Positions 38,662-50,704 of a DNA stretch of 64,000 bases are shown here, piece by piece. The position numbers and the translations under genes were made by a program. This stretch comes from Saururus chinensis (taxonomy: Eukaryota > Streptophyta > Magnoliopsida > Piperales > Saururaceae): positions 40,031,644 through 40,095,643 of the forward strand of contig CP141142.1 in NCBI GenBank assembly GCA_035235625.1, given 5' to 3'. Position 1 is the first letter of the stretch, and the number at the start of each line of letters is the position of its first letter. The notes beneath the pieces were generated by a model. That model was not told the DNA's origin. It worked only from the letters and a program-made list of their open reading frames with translations, and did not search any database.

Positions 38662-41600
38662 ATGTCGTGGCTGAGGTCGGCGGTGAGTAAGGCGGTGGAG
38701 GTGGGGGGCAAGAACAACCTCACCCGCACCGTCAAGAACTATGCCGACTCCGTCGGCCACGTCGTCGTCGAGGGCGCCAAGATCTTGCAGGATCGCATGG
38801 TGATTTTGCATCTCCTTCACATATTGTTTTAATGATTGTTTTTTGTTGTTGTATTGTAAATGCTTTTTGGTTTGCAGTGAATTTTGCTTCTTGAGTCTAT
38901 ACTTAAGTCTCTAGTTGATTCTTGAGCAATACAGCTTAAGCTTTTTGACTATTGACGAGTTGTTATAAGAATGGAGCTTGGAGTTGAAGTTCATGTATCA
39001 CCCGTTTTTCATATATATCAAAATCTGGTTGGCGAAATGTATGACATATCCTCCTATCTTAACTTCTTGCTACGGTTGTGCTTGAGCGCATGGAGAAGAA
39101 AGATGCCTCATTTTTGTGCTACATTTATTCTTATAACTAGCAACGATAATACAAGTGAAAACAATTAAACTACCTGTTTGATGTTCATGATGTTCGCCAT
39201 CAGATTAAATAATCATTGAGTTCCTGAACATGTGATAACAACGTTTGAACTTACTTGGTAGTCCATACAATGGTTGCAAAATGTTATCATTTTAAAGGTC
39301 ATAGGAAACTTGACAGGGTACATGAGTCCGGGGCTTTTGGCATATTTATTAATTCTTTAACAATTTGAATTCCAGCCATTTCCTCATTCTGGGTTCAATC
39401 TCCAATAGGGCGACCTGTAGAGAGGACAACCTAGACCTGGAGGAAGAGCTGCTATGAGCTAGAGTGATAGCAATCAGTGTGAAGCCACTGAAATATGAAG
39501 AGAGGTTCAATCAGAAAGGACTATGCAGAGGTGGAAAGACTAAAGTTGAGGCTAAAGACTTAATGTAACATGAAATCTCATTTATAGCATAGTATCCCTT
39601 CAAATCAAATAATGAACAAGAAAACAGTAGCATTTCCAATCACAAAGTAGCTTGTACATCCAGTTGTTGCTTCATATGTTCGAGATTAAAAAAACTGAAA
39701 AATAATGTTAAAGATAAAATTTTGACTTATGGATGGTTACAATGAAATCTGACTGGACGATCTCAAAGTAGTTGGTTTGTGACACTTAAAGCTATCTTAT
39801 ATACTGTGACATTTTTTAAATAGTGATTATAATATTTTGATCTCCTCTTCTGACTATAAAAGTGCAATTCTTTAAAATAATTTGTAGGCTGTGCGTGGTT
39901 ACAAAAGTTACAGACATACTGTGAAGAGGTTGGAAGAAGCTGCTGTGTCCTGCAGGGGACTTGAAAGAATTCAATTACTGAGAAGATGGTTAGTTGCCCT
40001 GAAAGAAATTGAAAGAATTTTTGGAGGCAAAGCTGACAATGACAAAGAAGAACCCAATACTTCTGAAGATATTAAAGCTTCTTTGGTGGGTCAAACCACT
40101 CCTTTAGTCTCCTCCAATTACACTATTGAATTTGGACATATATGCTTCCCTCTGAAAGGCTGAAAATTGTGGTAGTCTATAGAAGATCATTTGATTCGCA
40201 TATCTTTTAACTTATCATTCTGGTTTTTAACACAATAGTTTCTCTGCTGAATCAAAATTAGTGAATGCATTTTCATGGAGTTGTGCTACATTAGTTGAAT
40301 TGTTGAAGAGTAGTTTTATTTGTTAGAGTCTGCCTAGCCTGTGCAATGAATGGCCTTCGGGTAGGATGGTGAGGCCCCTCACCCCGCCAAGGTAACCCCA
40401 AACTCCTTATCCATCCCCGGCGCCAGAAAAGGTGCTGGCAATGCCCTTGCATGCAAAAGCCCATGTTATCGCACTACTAGTTTATTCTATTTGTAATGTA
40501 GATGATTGTTCATCAATTAGTTGTACTAAATGTCTTTTAGCCTAAGCTGCCTAGAAACAAAGGCCTTTGTTTCTAGCTCCAACCGTGCAGTTTGATTCCT
40601 GTGGCTTACCCAAGCTTTTTTTTTATTCAAAATAAGTTTACTTAAGCACAAAAGAAGTGAATGTAAGGTTGATAATGACGAGTTTTATGCTTCATCATTC
40701 GTTTGTGCTGTATGGAATGTTGAAGGGGTGCATCACAGCCAGATGTGAAAATAGTGCATGTAAGGCATATGCTTCATTGCTTGAGGTCGAGGCGTTACTC
40801 AGTCTATACAACCTAGTCATTTCATTTTCATTAATAGAAAATGTTGTCTGTGACTCATTATTGCTCCATTTCTTCTAATTTTCTTTGTTTTTCACTCTTA
40901 ATTTACCTTTTAAGATTATATTATTCAGCTCATACTTTGCAGATCTTTTTTTCTTCTCTTGTTTCACTTTTACACATACCAGAATAATAGTAAGGCAAGC
41001 TTTAATTCACACTTCTCTGGAAGGAAAATGATTTGAGGCTAGTAAACACTATTTTTGTCATTGCTCCTTTTTTGAACTATCCAGTGGTGATAAGATTTAC
41101 ATTACTGTTAGAAGACTGTTGCTAATCTACATCTTTCAGTTGGGTGCTAATTTTTGCGTTTCATTTATGTGTACAGGTGCTATTTTCTGACCCTGACCTG
41201 GAGGGTGAGCCCATGAACTTTCGTGATGTCTTCCTTCATAGTCAAGCTTTGGAAGGCATAACATTATCAATGGTAGCTATATATTCTCCTCCCTTTTGCA
41301 TTATATGACTATCATATTTTTTACCAATGATGAAACAAAGAAATGTTGGGCACCAAAGAAAAGACATATAAATAAACTAAATGTAGCTGAAATGAGGATG
41401 TTAAGGTGGATGTGTGGAATAACTAGGAAAGATACGATTAGAAATGAGTATATATGTGAGAACTTATGGCTAACACCTTTAGGGGAGAAGTTAAAGGAGT
41501 GTAGGTTGTGTTGGCACGGGAATGTATAAAGAAAGACGAATGGATGCCCTGGTAAGAAGGTTAGAAGGGTTTTATGTAAATGATACCAAAAGAGGGGACC

Positions 41601-44600
41601 TAAGAGAACTTGAATGGAATTAATAAGGAAGGATATGACGACGCTATTTCTTATGAAAGAGTTGGCTTAAAACAGGCTAGAATAGAGGCGTAAGATCCAT
41701 GTCACTGACCCCAAATTGTTGGGAAAAGGCACTACGTGATTGTGATTATGATATGATGAAACAAAGAGATTTGACGTGTGCTGCATAGGTTATTTGGAAG
41801 GGATGCGAATTTGAATTGGCTGATATTGATCTGACAGCCACTTTTGTTTTTTTGTTTTTTTCACTCTTTGTCTTGTAAACACTTATTTAATTGAAGTTTT
41901 CGTTCTTTGGATGATTTCAGGTCCTTTTGTTTTTCTTGTGTACCCTTACTTGAAGTAATTTCGTGTTACCAAAAAATGGTACTTTGTCTTTCAATGCCAC
42001 TGTTGAATTTTGTTGGGTTGTGAAAAATTTGGCTCCTACTCCATCTTATAGACTCTGAGTCTGCCAAGCTCCAACTCTGACTCTGCCCCATTAAAATTTT
42101 TTACAAGTTTTTAAATGAAGACTATAATGTGTTTATAAGATCAAACATTTGATAGCATTAGTCCTTTTTCTAGAAGATCAATGTTGTAGTGGATGATCAA
42201 ATAAATCAAGTAAACAAGCCATACTAACACAACCATTTTATTGTCTGATATATGTCAATGAAATTAATTTACTGGAATATGTTGTATTTGCAGGTCATGT
42301 TTTGCTATAAGTTAATTATTTGTTCTATTTCAGATTCTAGAAGCACCAAACGAGGAAGAAGTTTCTCTACTGCTGGAGGTTTTTGGGTATGTTTCTAATA
42401 CCTATTTTGTGTTTGCTTCCTGAAAACTAATTCTTGAAATTCAGCAGTATACATTTTTTCTTTGCTGCTATCCTAGAGAGTACACTATGTAATTCATTGT
42501 CTTTTTCTAATGTGACGACAACAAAGATGGAGAAATATTTCATTAGATATTGTTTGTTGGAGAACTTTTTATGTTGTGAAATTTGGAGAACGAAGATTAC
42601 TAGTTTGTTAAAACAGAGAACTGGCCATTTGCTTCTCTCATTGAGTCCTTTAAACTTAAAGCCTGGAAACAACTTGTAGAAGGAGCAACTTCAAGTAGAA
42701 TTTTCAAAGCAAAGCAATTATTCCCTTTGTTAAACTGGAAGCTGGCATATTTCTTAGAACTTGTTTTGTTTATGTGTAATCTATTGGTTGACTTTGGGGA
42801 TATAATTAATATCCTTAGGACTTGTTACTTCCTTCATTAGATCTAGTGATGCCTAATGGGATAACGTGAGAAAACCAGATTGTTATCCGTTTTGTTTGGT
42901 CAAAAAGTTTGTACACCGCATCAGCTCCACAACATCCAGGAGTCTTGAAACAATTGAACGAAGGAAATAATCTGTGCTAGTGGCTCACTTATGTGATATA
43001 AAAGTTGACTGACCCCTGTTAAGCAGTCTTTCTGTTGTTATATAAAAGGCAAACATGTGTGTTAATTGGAGCTTCAGTAAGGAAAACCTTTTGGTTCATT
43101 GAGGCTATCTATATATTCATCTATAGAATGGTTTCAATGTGAAAATTTTGCAAAATGGATTGGTGAGCTGGTGTGTCTGGAAGATTTAGTCTTGTAATGT
43201 TCGACTCTTCAATGGAGTGTGCTTATCATCTATGATGAAACACAAAGAGGGATGTAGACAGGTTGTCTACACTAATGTCTCTTCCTCTCTCTCATTTTTT
43301 TGTTTGTTTGCAGGCTTTGTTTAACTGGCGGGAAGGAAGTTCATAATGCTATTGTCAGTAGTGTACAAGACTTGGCAAATTCATTCTCAGGATATCAAGA
43401 TGAAGTGCTGGTATGGGCATCATCCACTTAACTATTTTTTTTGTCGTCACCAGACTCACCACCACCATCAATACCACTATCACATCCCAATTGGGGCTGG
43501 CAATGTGGATCTTATTCATGGGCTATTTGGGGCAATTAACTGACTGTAGAATCATATTTTTTCTTTTTCCAATTCTTTTTGGTTAAGAGCGATAAAAAAT
43601 CTGTTAGTGAACCTTTCTTTTCCCTGAAAAAAAGGTTTAAATTTCTATTCCAGGACAATATGTTTCTCAGTTTGAAAATAGTGTTTCTCTTTTCATAGGA
43701 AAACGGGTTTTCTCCTAGAAATGCCTTTTTTGTTTCTGTTGAGCATATTGAGATATTTGTGCCTGATGAGAGCTATAAGTTTATTATTATGTTTAGGTGA
43801 AGCGGGAAGAATTACTCCAGTTTGCGCAAGTTGCAATAACAGGGTTGAAAGTAAATGCTGATCTTTCAAGGTGCCTGATATTCTTTTGTTTATGCCTAAT
43901 TTAAATGGATTTGATTCTGGTTCATGTAAATATGTACACTATATGTGCTTTAGCTTAAAGTGAGTTTTGTATATTCTCTTTTTCTTGTATTTTTTTCTGT
44001 TTTAAGGCTGAATTCTAGCTTTGTTTAGTAGTCAAAGCATCACTCTCAACAATTTTGGATTTGCAACATGATCTTGCACCTTGGCACTAGCCTGTTTTAT
44101 CCCAACTCTAGCTTTGTTTAATAAGCATGTTTTTTAAATATTTTAGTGATAAGTAATAAATTTGTCAAAAGAACATATAACAGGATGCTAAGAGTTAGTG
44201 ATACTCCCTCCGTGGCTCCGTCCTATATTAATAGCTCCATTTGGCTCAATTAAAGTGGCTGGGTACTAAAAAGCCCCTCTTAGAAGCTATTTTCCACTCT
44301 CTTAGTTGTGGGTCCCATCATTTAATGAACTATATTCCAAATGGTGCTATTGATAGGGGACTGAGGGAGTATCATTTTGTATGTGCTAGAGAGGAAGGGG
44401 GTTACAAAGGATTATCTTGATGTCATTAAAGACATATTTGGAGGTGCTATAACTGTTGGTGGAATGTCTCAAGAATCTTTAGTAAATTTAGGTTTGCATC
44501 AGGAATCAACTTTAAGTCCTTGTCTCCTTGCAGTGACAGTTGACGAACGAACAAGTCATTTGTAAGAAGATGCCCTTTCTTGTTTTTTGCCAGGGATATA

Positions 44601-47600
44601 ACTAATAGACACATTTAAAAAATGAGTTACTGGGAAGTTGGAATATGTGGAGGGAAGCATTCAACTCTAATGGTTTTAAGATTAGTGGAACTAAGACAGC
44701 ATATTGAATGCAAATTAAATACTAAGATTGCTACAAATGAATCATCTGCTAAATTATATGGGAAGAAATATGAAAGCGTGAGCAACTTAGATATTTTTCT
44801 TAGTGATCAATGCAAACAAAGAAGTAGAAGAAGATGTTGCTCATATGATTGGGGGTGGGTTGTTTAAAGTGGAGAGCAACTTCAGGATTATTTTGTGTAA
44901 AGTGTGTTGGATAAGTTGTCTGTCTATTTCCATAGGTCGGGACATCCGTCGGTTTCGGCTGGTCTGGGCTTGATATACATTGTTGGGCTGTCCCTTTACA
45001 GCTTCTTGAAGTAGATTGGTTTTTGACATGGTATTAGAGCTAGGAGGTCCGGGTTTTAATCCCCTGTCTCTGTATTCTGTGTGCAAGGGGAGCGTGTTGG
45101 ATAGTCTTTAATTCTGCATGTCTGTTTGGGTTGGTCTGGGCTTGATATAAATTGTTGGATCATTCCTTAACAATGCGAGCTCTTGAGGCAACTTGGTTTC
45201 TAACAAAGTGCATCACTAATAAAGTAAAAATGGAAACCTGTATAGTGTAACAATAAGACCCGCGTTGTTATGTGGCAGAGAATCTTGGGCAATAAAGAGA
45301 AGATATATAGACAAGATGAAGACGAGAATGTTGAAGTTGATGAGCTGGAAACCTATTAAGGGTTGAATTAAAGACAATGTTTTGAAACCTAGGCCAGCCA
45401 CCAACCCGGATTGGTGACTGTGCTGTGTCAACCTGGTTCAACTGCAGGTTAATCCATTTTAACCAGTTAGTGACATAAGCAATCAGAATAAATAAATCCC
45501 TTCATAAAATTGTAACTTATGGACAGTTTGGTAAGAAATATACCACAAGTTAATGATAGCCCATTTGGTAGAAGGCCCATGTGTTGAGGTTGAGAGGACA
45601 GGTTCAAATCTCCCCACTGCTCACAAAATTTTTGTAGCATAAATCAGGTGCACAAGTCTGAACCAGACCGACCTGGTTCTGCAGGTCACCTGTTCAACCG
45701 GCTGGGCCAGTGTGATCTGGCCAGGTCAAACTGGCCTGGAAACCCAGTTGAACTGGGCCCGTTTTATAGGTTGGGTCCAGTTGAACCCAGTCCGACTGAC
45801 CGGCCGATCCGGGTTTTAAAACACTGATTAGAGATGACCACAGCAGGAAGAGCTTAGAAGTAACCCCAGTTAGCTTATAGGGACTGCTAAAAAAAAAAAG
45901 AGAACGGCCCAAAATAACTTGAATTAGTGAGAAAAGACTTGGCGATGTAGGACTTGGATGTTGAAGCAATATATGATAGGGCTGAGAGTTTGTGTCACAT
46001 ACCCCAAACGAATGGGATAAGGTGTTGACAGTGACGAATAAATTTCATACAAAGCAAAGGAGGAAGTTCAAGATCCCTGAAATGCGAGAAATACACTACA
46101 AGAACTAAATAGAGAGAAAATTACAAATCTCATCTCATATAATTGGATTGGAGGTTGAGAGATCAAAGCCCTTCTTAAGCACTCTATCTTTAGCAAATAA
46201 ATGAGCCAGGTAATCTTAGTATATATTTTCTTCTTTCTTCAAGACTAATTAGTTTGCCATAAGTATGATGTTATTCTCAGTTTTTAAGACTAGCAGGTTC
46301 ACTAAAATTAGAATATAATTTCTTTTTAACATGATGGTTCCTTGAATTTATTTGTTAACAGAGTAGATGCTGAAGCCTCATCACTGCAGCTCAAACTTGA
46401 TGCAGCAAAAGAAAAGGAAATGCCCAAGAGTGTAGGCCAGGAAGGATCCGAAAGAACTATAGCGGTGAGCTGACTTATCATATGAATGTTGCAATTGTAA
46501 GCCAGTTCTAATTCATTTATCATTTTTGCATGATATGTATCTTTTCTTTGGGCCTGTTACCATGCACCTCCATGACACTTGTAGATCTTCTCTGTTTTTC
46601 ATTTTATCTACGGATATGAAAGCTTATCAGCATTGGTCTCACGTTTTGTGTTCATGAGGATTGCTTTTTTTATCTTATAAACTTGTGCATTTTTGTGTTG
46701 ACATATCTAGGAATTGAAGGAGGCGCTTGCTGAAGTTCGGCTATGTTCCAGACTAGAAGCATTGTTGCTAAAAAAGAAGCACATTACAAGTGGAGATTCA
46801 CCTGAGAGTCATTCTCAAAAGGCATGCCCAACACACATGCAAACAAATACAAATGACTTAATACTGAGTTTTGAGAGGCTGGGAAGCGTGATTATTGGAC
46901 GAGGGAATAGATTGAGACAAGCACAATGGGGGAGCAGAACCAACATGTATAGGACATAAGGTGTATAATGATGATGGTGATGTTAGCCATTGTTATAGTG
47001 AATTGAACAAAGAAAGGGAACTTGTCAGGAGGCATGTTTTCTGCAGGAAATATAAATCTTTCTACACTTTGTTTTTCAAGTATGCACCTAGCTTAGAAGC
47101 TTTTTAAAATCTCTGGAGCTTTCTCATCATATTAGATAGGGTGAAGCCTCCTGACATAAGGGATGTAGTAAGATGAGTGCTTTTGGTGTAGAATATGGTT
47201 CATTCCAAGTGATGCATTAGGGGCTGCAATGCTCAAGTCTCTTTAGAACAAAATTGGCCAGGCTTATTGACCTTTGTCACCGTGAACAAAGTTAGATGAA
47301 TGTTCATTTCATCCTAGAGCTCTTTGAGAATATAGTAATTTTTGTGCTAAATCTGATGCAGGTTGATAAATTAAAAGTTCTGGCAGAATCTCTTACTAGC
47401 TCCACCACGAAGGCAGAGAAGAGAATTTCAGATCATAGGTTTTGCACATCTTTTACAAGTGCCTAATATTTTGAGCTGTTTCTAGAGCTGTCTTTCAAGA
47501 AATTTTTTTTTTTGTCTTTTGCATTTTATCATGTTCTGCATGAAGTTATATCTGATACAAACTGGGAGGTCTCTGTAGCCTAGCTATGTCCCATGGCTTA

Positions 47601-50600
47601 CGCATGGAGTCATGGTTCTTGCATTCTTCTGGTGTAGATAATCTGTCAAGGCAGATCTCTTCACATTTCATCATCTAAGATTTGATGAATGACTTTATGT
47701 TTGATGCAGGCATCAAAAAGAAGAGGCACTCAATTTTCGTGCTGCAAAAGCCAATGAAGTGAGGGAAGCTGAGAAGGTATTACTTCTCTACCAACATAAA
47801 CTACTTGTATCTGAGTTTACTAAAGCTATACCCGTACTTAGAGGTGGCAAAGGCATAGGGCCGGGCCTTATGACTGGGCCCATGATATATGGCTTGGAGC
47901 CTAAATCAGTCTGGCCCGGTCATGGGCTAGGCCCCAATCAGGCCCAATAGAGGCCCACGGCCCGGCCCTCAGGCCGATCGATCGGACCTACTTGTGGGGC
48001 CTTGGGCCTTATGGGCATGTTCCATAAGGCTTTATGGGCCTCCATAAAGCCTGATGGGTCAACCCCATGAGGCCTTATGGGCCTTTTTTTTTTGACCGGG
48101 CCCAAGGGCAGGCCCGGCCCTCATGTGGGCCTCCAAAGGGCCCGGCCCATTGCCACCTCTACCTGTACTGCTTGCTAATGTGTTGCATCTTACAGGAATT
48201 TGCTGCTGAGATTTCGGAACTGGAGAAGAAAAGAGATGAGCTTGAGGCTCAGTTAAAGAAGGTATTAAGATAAAATTTTTAGGATGTACATTCTGTCAAT
48301 CTTTATCTTTCAAAAGGATTATTTCATTCTTTGGTTTTTTTATCTACCACCTCTATTGCCGATTGGGTTATCCAAATGGTTTAGTTGAAGTTTTTATTCT
48401 GGCCTTTTCCATGAACCTTGAGCATTTATACTGATAACCCAAGTTATAGACTCATTATGTTATCACTAATTGGATGGCTACTGTGGTTGAAACATTGCTT
48501 TTGCAGTGAGGGCAGGCTTTGTTTGCCTTTATGACTTTAGCTTAATACCCCTATTGGTTTATAGTATCTTGCAGAGTAAAAATTATAATTCCTCCGTCCA
48601 ATATTAATACCTACATTTAGAAAAATAGTGTTTTTTATTGAATGGTGAAACCCACATCTAAAAGAAGGGAAAATAAGCTGATGATACTCTTTCTTAAGTA
48701 CCCGACTACTTAAATTTAACAAAATGGAGCTATTAATATGGAACAATTTTTTCTGCCAAATGGAGCTATTAATCTAGGATGGAGGGAGTACTAATTATTT
48801 TGTTTGGAAGTTATTGCTAAAATTGTCATTCTACTTATGTTTAATGTGATTTTTCATATGTAGGTTAATGCCTCTTTGTCAGCTGCACTTGCACGCCTTC
48901 ACAATACTCGAGAAGAAAGAGAACAATTTGATGAAGCTAGCAATCAAATTGTATTGCATTTGAAATCAAAGGTATAAATTTTATTCACTTTAGGTTTCAC
49001 CATTTAGTATTAATAATTTCAAACTATGCGTCACATTGTTCTTCAATTATATTTGCAGGAAGATGAATTATTAAGATCTATAGATTCCTGTAAGGCAGAA
49101 TCTGCTGTTGTACAGACATGGATCAACTTTTTAGAAGATGCATGGATCCTTCAGTCTGAGTACACAGAACAACAAGACAAGCGGACCACGTATGCGATTA
49201 CATATGATTTCTTTTTCTAGTCTGCAACAAATTGTTACACATTAATTACACTCATTTGGCAGCGTCTTGGCATTGGGCTTCTGGGGCTTTTAGCTTTTAG
49301 GAAGTCAAAAAGTCTGTTAAGGTTTAAAACGGTAGGGCTTCCAGAGAAGTGGATGCTAGAAGAGATCCTGAAGTCGAAGCAGATTAGGCATCCTTCCAGC
49401 TTTGGATCTGGCTTTGATTTTCATGGAAGTGATGCCAAATGCAATTCTAGTTTGAGCTGTTAAAAGCAAGCTGTTGAACTGGATTTTAATTAGCCCTGTT
49501 GGATCTAGATGACTGCTGTGCGAACTTGGTTGAAGCTGTTTATGCTAATGGTCACTAATTAAACAACAAATAAAGCCTTTTATGGGGTGGGTAGGAGCAA
49601 TGCGCATGTTTGCTTGTCAAATCCCTGCTACTTGTCATGGACTTAACGAAAGAGTCCTGGCATGAATGAAACCCCAAATAAGAATGCTGTAGACCAGTCT
49701 GTGAGTGGATTATTTTCATATGTATTGACCAAACGTGTGAACAATTACTTAATAGAAAAAAAAGGTTTCTTAAGGAGGAATTATCTTTAGCCGGTAATGA
49801 TTGCAAATAAGCCTGTTGAGAGGGGGGTTGCAGCTGGTGATAATGAGCAGACCTGCCAGGCAGCTTTCCAGCAGAGGCAGGTTACTGGCAGTGGAAGTGT
49901 ACAGTGACTGGCAATATTGCATGGTCTTGCTGATGTCGGCAATAAGGGAGTTTTCCTTGAGAAAGTAGTTTAAGTAGGAAATTTGTTATCATAGGGTTGG
50001 GAAATCTGAAAACCTGAACCCTTTGTTATCTTGTTATTACATATTATTTATAAAAATTCTACTTGCCCATAGTAATGAAAACTGGCTCAGTCATCTATTG
50101 AAAAAAAGTTGACTGCAGTTGCATAGCTATGTACTTATTTTGATGGATAGCTAACCAGGTACTTGATTCAATCAAAACCGAAACTATGTATAATCTGTTC
50201 TTTTAGGCCAATTGGATTCTTCATTTCTGGTGGACCCGAATTGAACCATTTAGTTCGGTTAAGTTTTTAAAATATTTCTTTAAAACAAAGAGGAGCTAAG
50301 GGTTTTGGCTTCTTATATTTAGTCACATGCTGTTGAGGTTTTGAATTTATGTGCGTTTTTCTTGCATGTTTTATAAGTGATGAGTTGGAGAAATGTGGAC
50401 ATTATTTTGCTGGTATTGTCACTGGTTACCTTTCTGCTTACAAGGTATTGCTTGTTTTGAAAACTTTCACTTTTCCTCTTATTTGAATTGACATGATTTG
50501 CGTATCAGCTTTTATCCATGTTATTATGATCTCCAATCCCTCTCTGTTTTATTAAACTTGGCAGGAGCAGTTGGTGCCTCATATCAGTCATATCCGGAAA

Positions 50601-50645
50601 CTAGTAGATAACTTGAAGACCATTGGTGATAGGTATGGCTGCGTT

Positions 50646-50704
<59 letters not shown>

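Larger units (their letters stand above)
44155..46030 (+). pseudogene. Broken RTE-type LINE in intron 6, interrupted by three insertions
   Basis: Reverse-transcriptase pieces appear in order: YNRMLRVSD (about 44178-44203), [18 protein letters not shown] and [14 protein letters not shown] (44380-44535), IECKLNTKI (about 44704-44730), [20 protein letters not shown] (about 45280-45340), and a 3' end at 45840-46030 ([12 protein letters not shown]). They are separated by a Stowaway-like MITE, a TRIM and a hAT MITE, with stops and frameshifts elsewhere. Both outer boundaries are approximate. Confidence 0.78.

Noticed and set aside
39400-39560. Purine-rich stretch in intron 1 of the coiled-coil gene resembling a coding remnant
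   Set aside because: Multiple stops in all frames and no recognised domain; not supportable.
40340-40470. GC-rich patch in intron 2 of the coiled-coil gene, considered as a SINE
   Set aside because: No A or B box and no flanking duplication could be found.
46714-46959. Frame continuing past exon 8 of the coiled-coil gene
   Set aside because: It is read-through into the GC-AG intron; the conserved protein continues at 47362.
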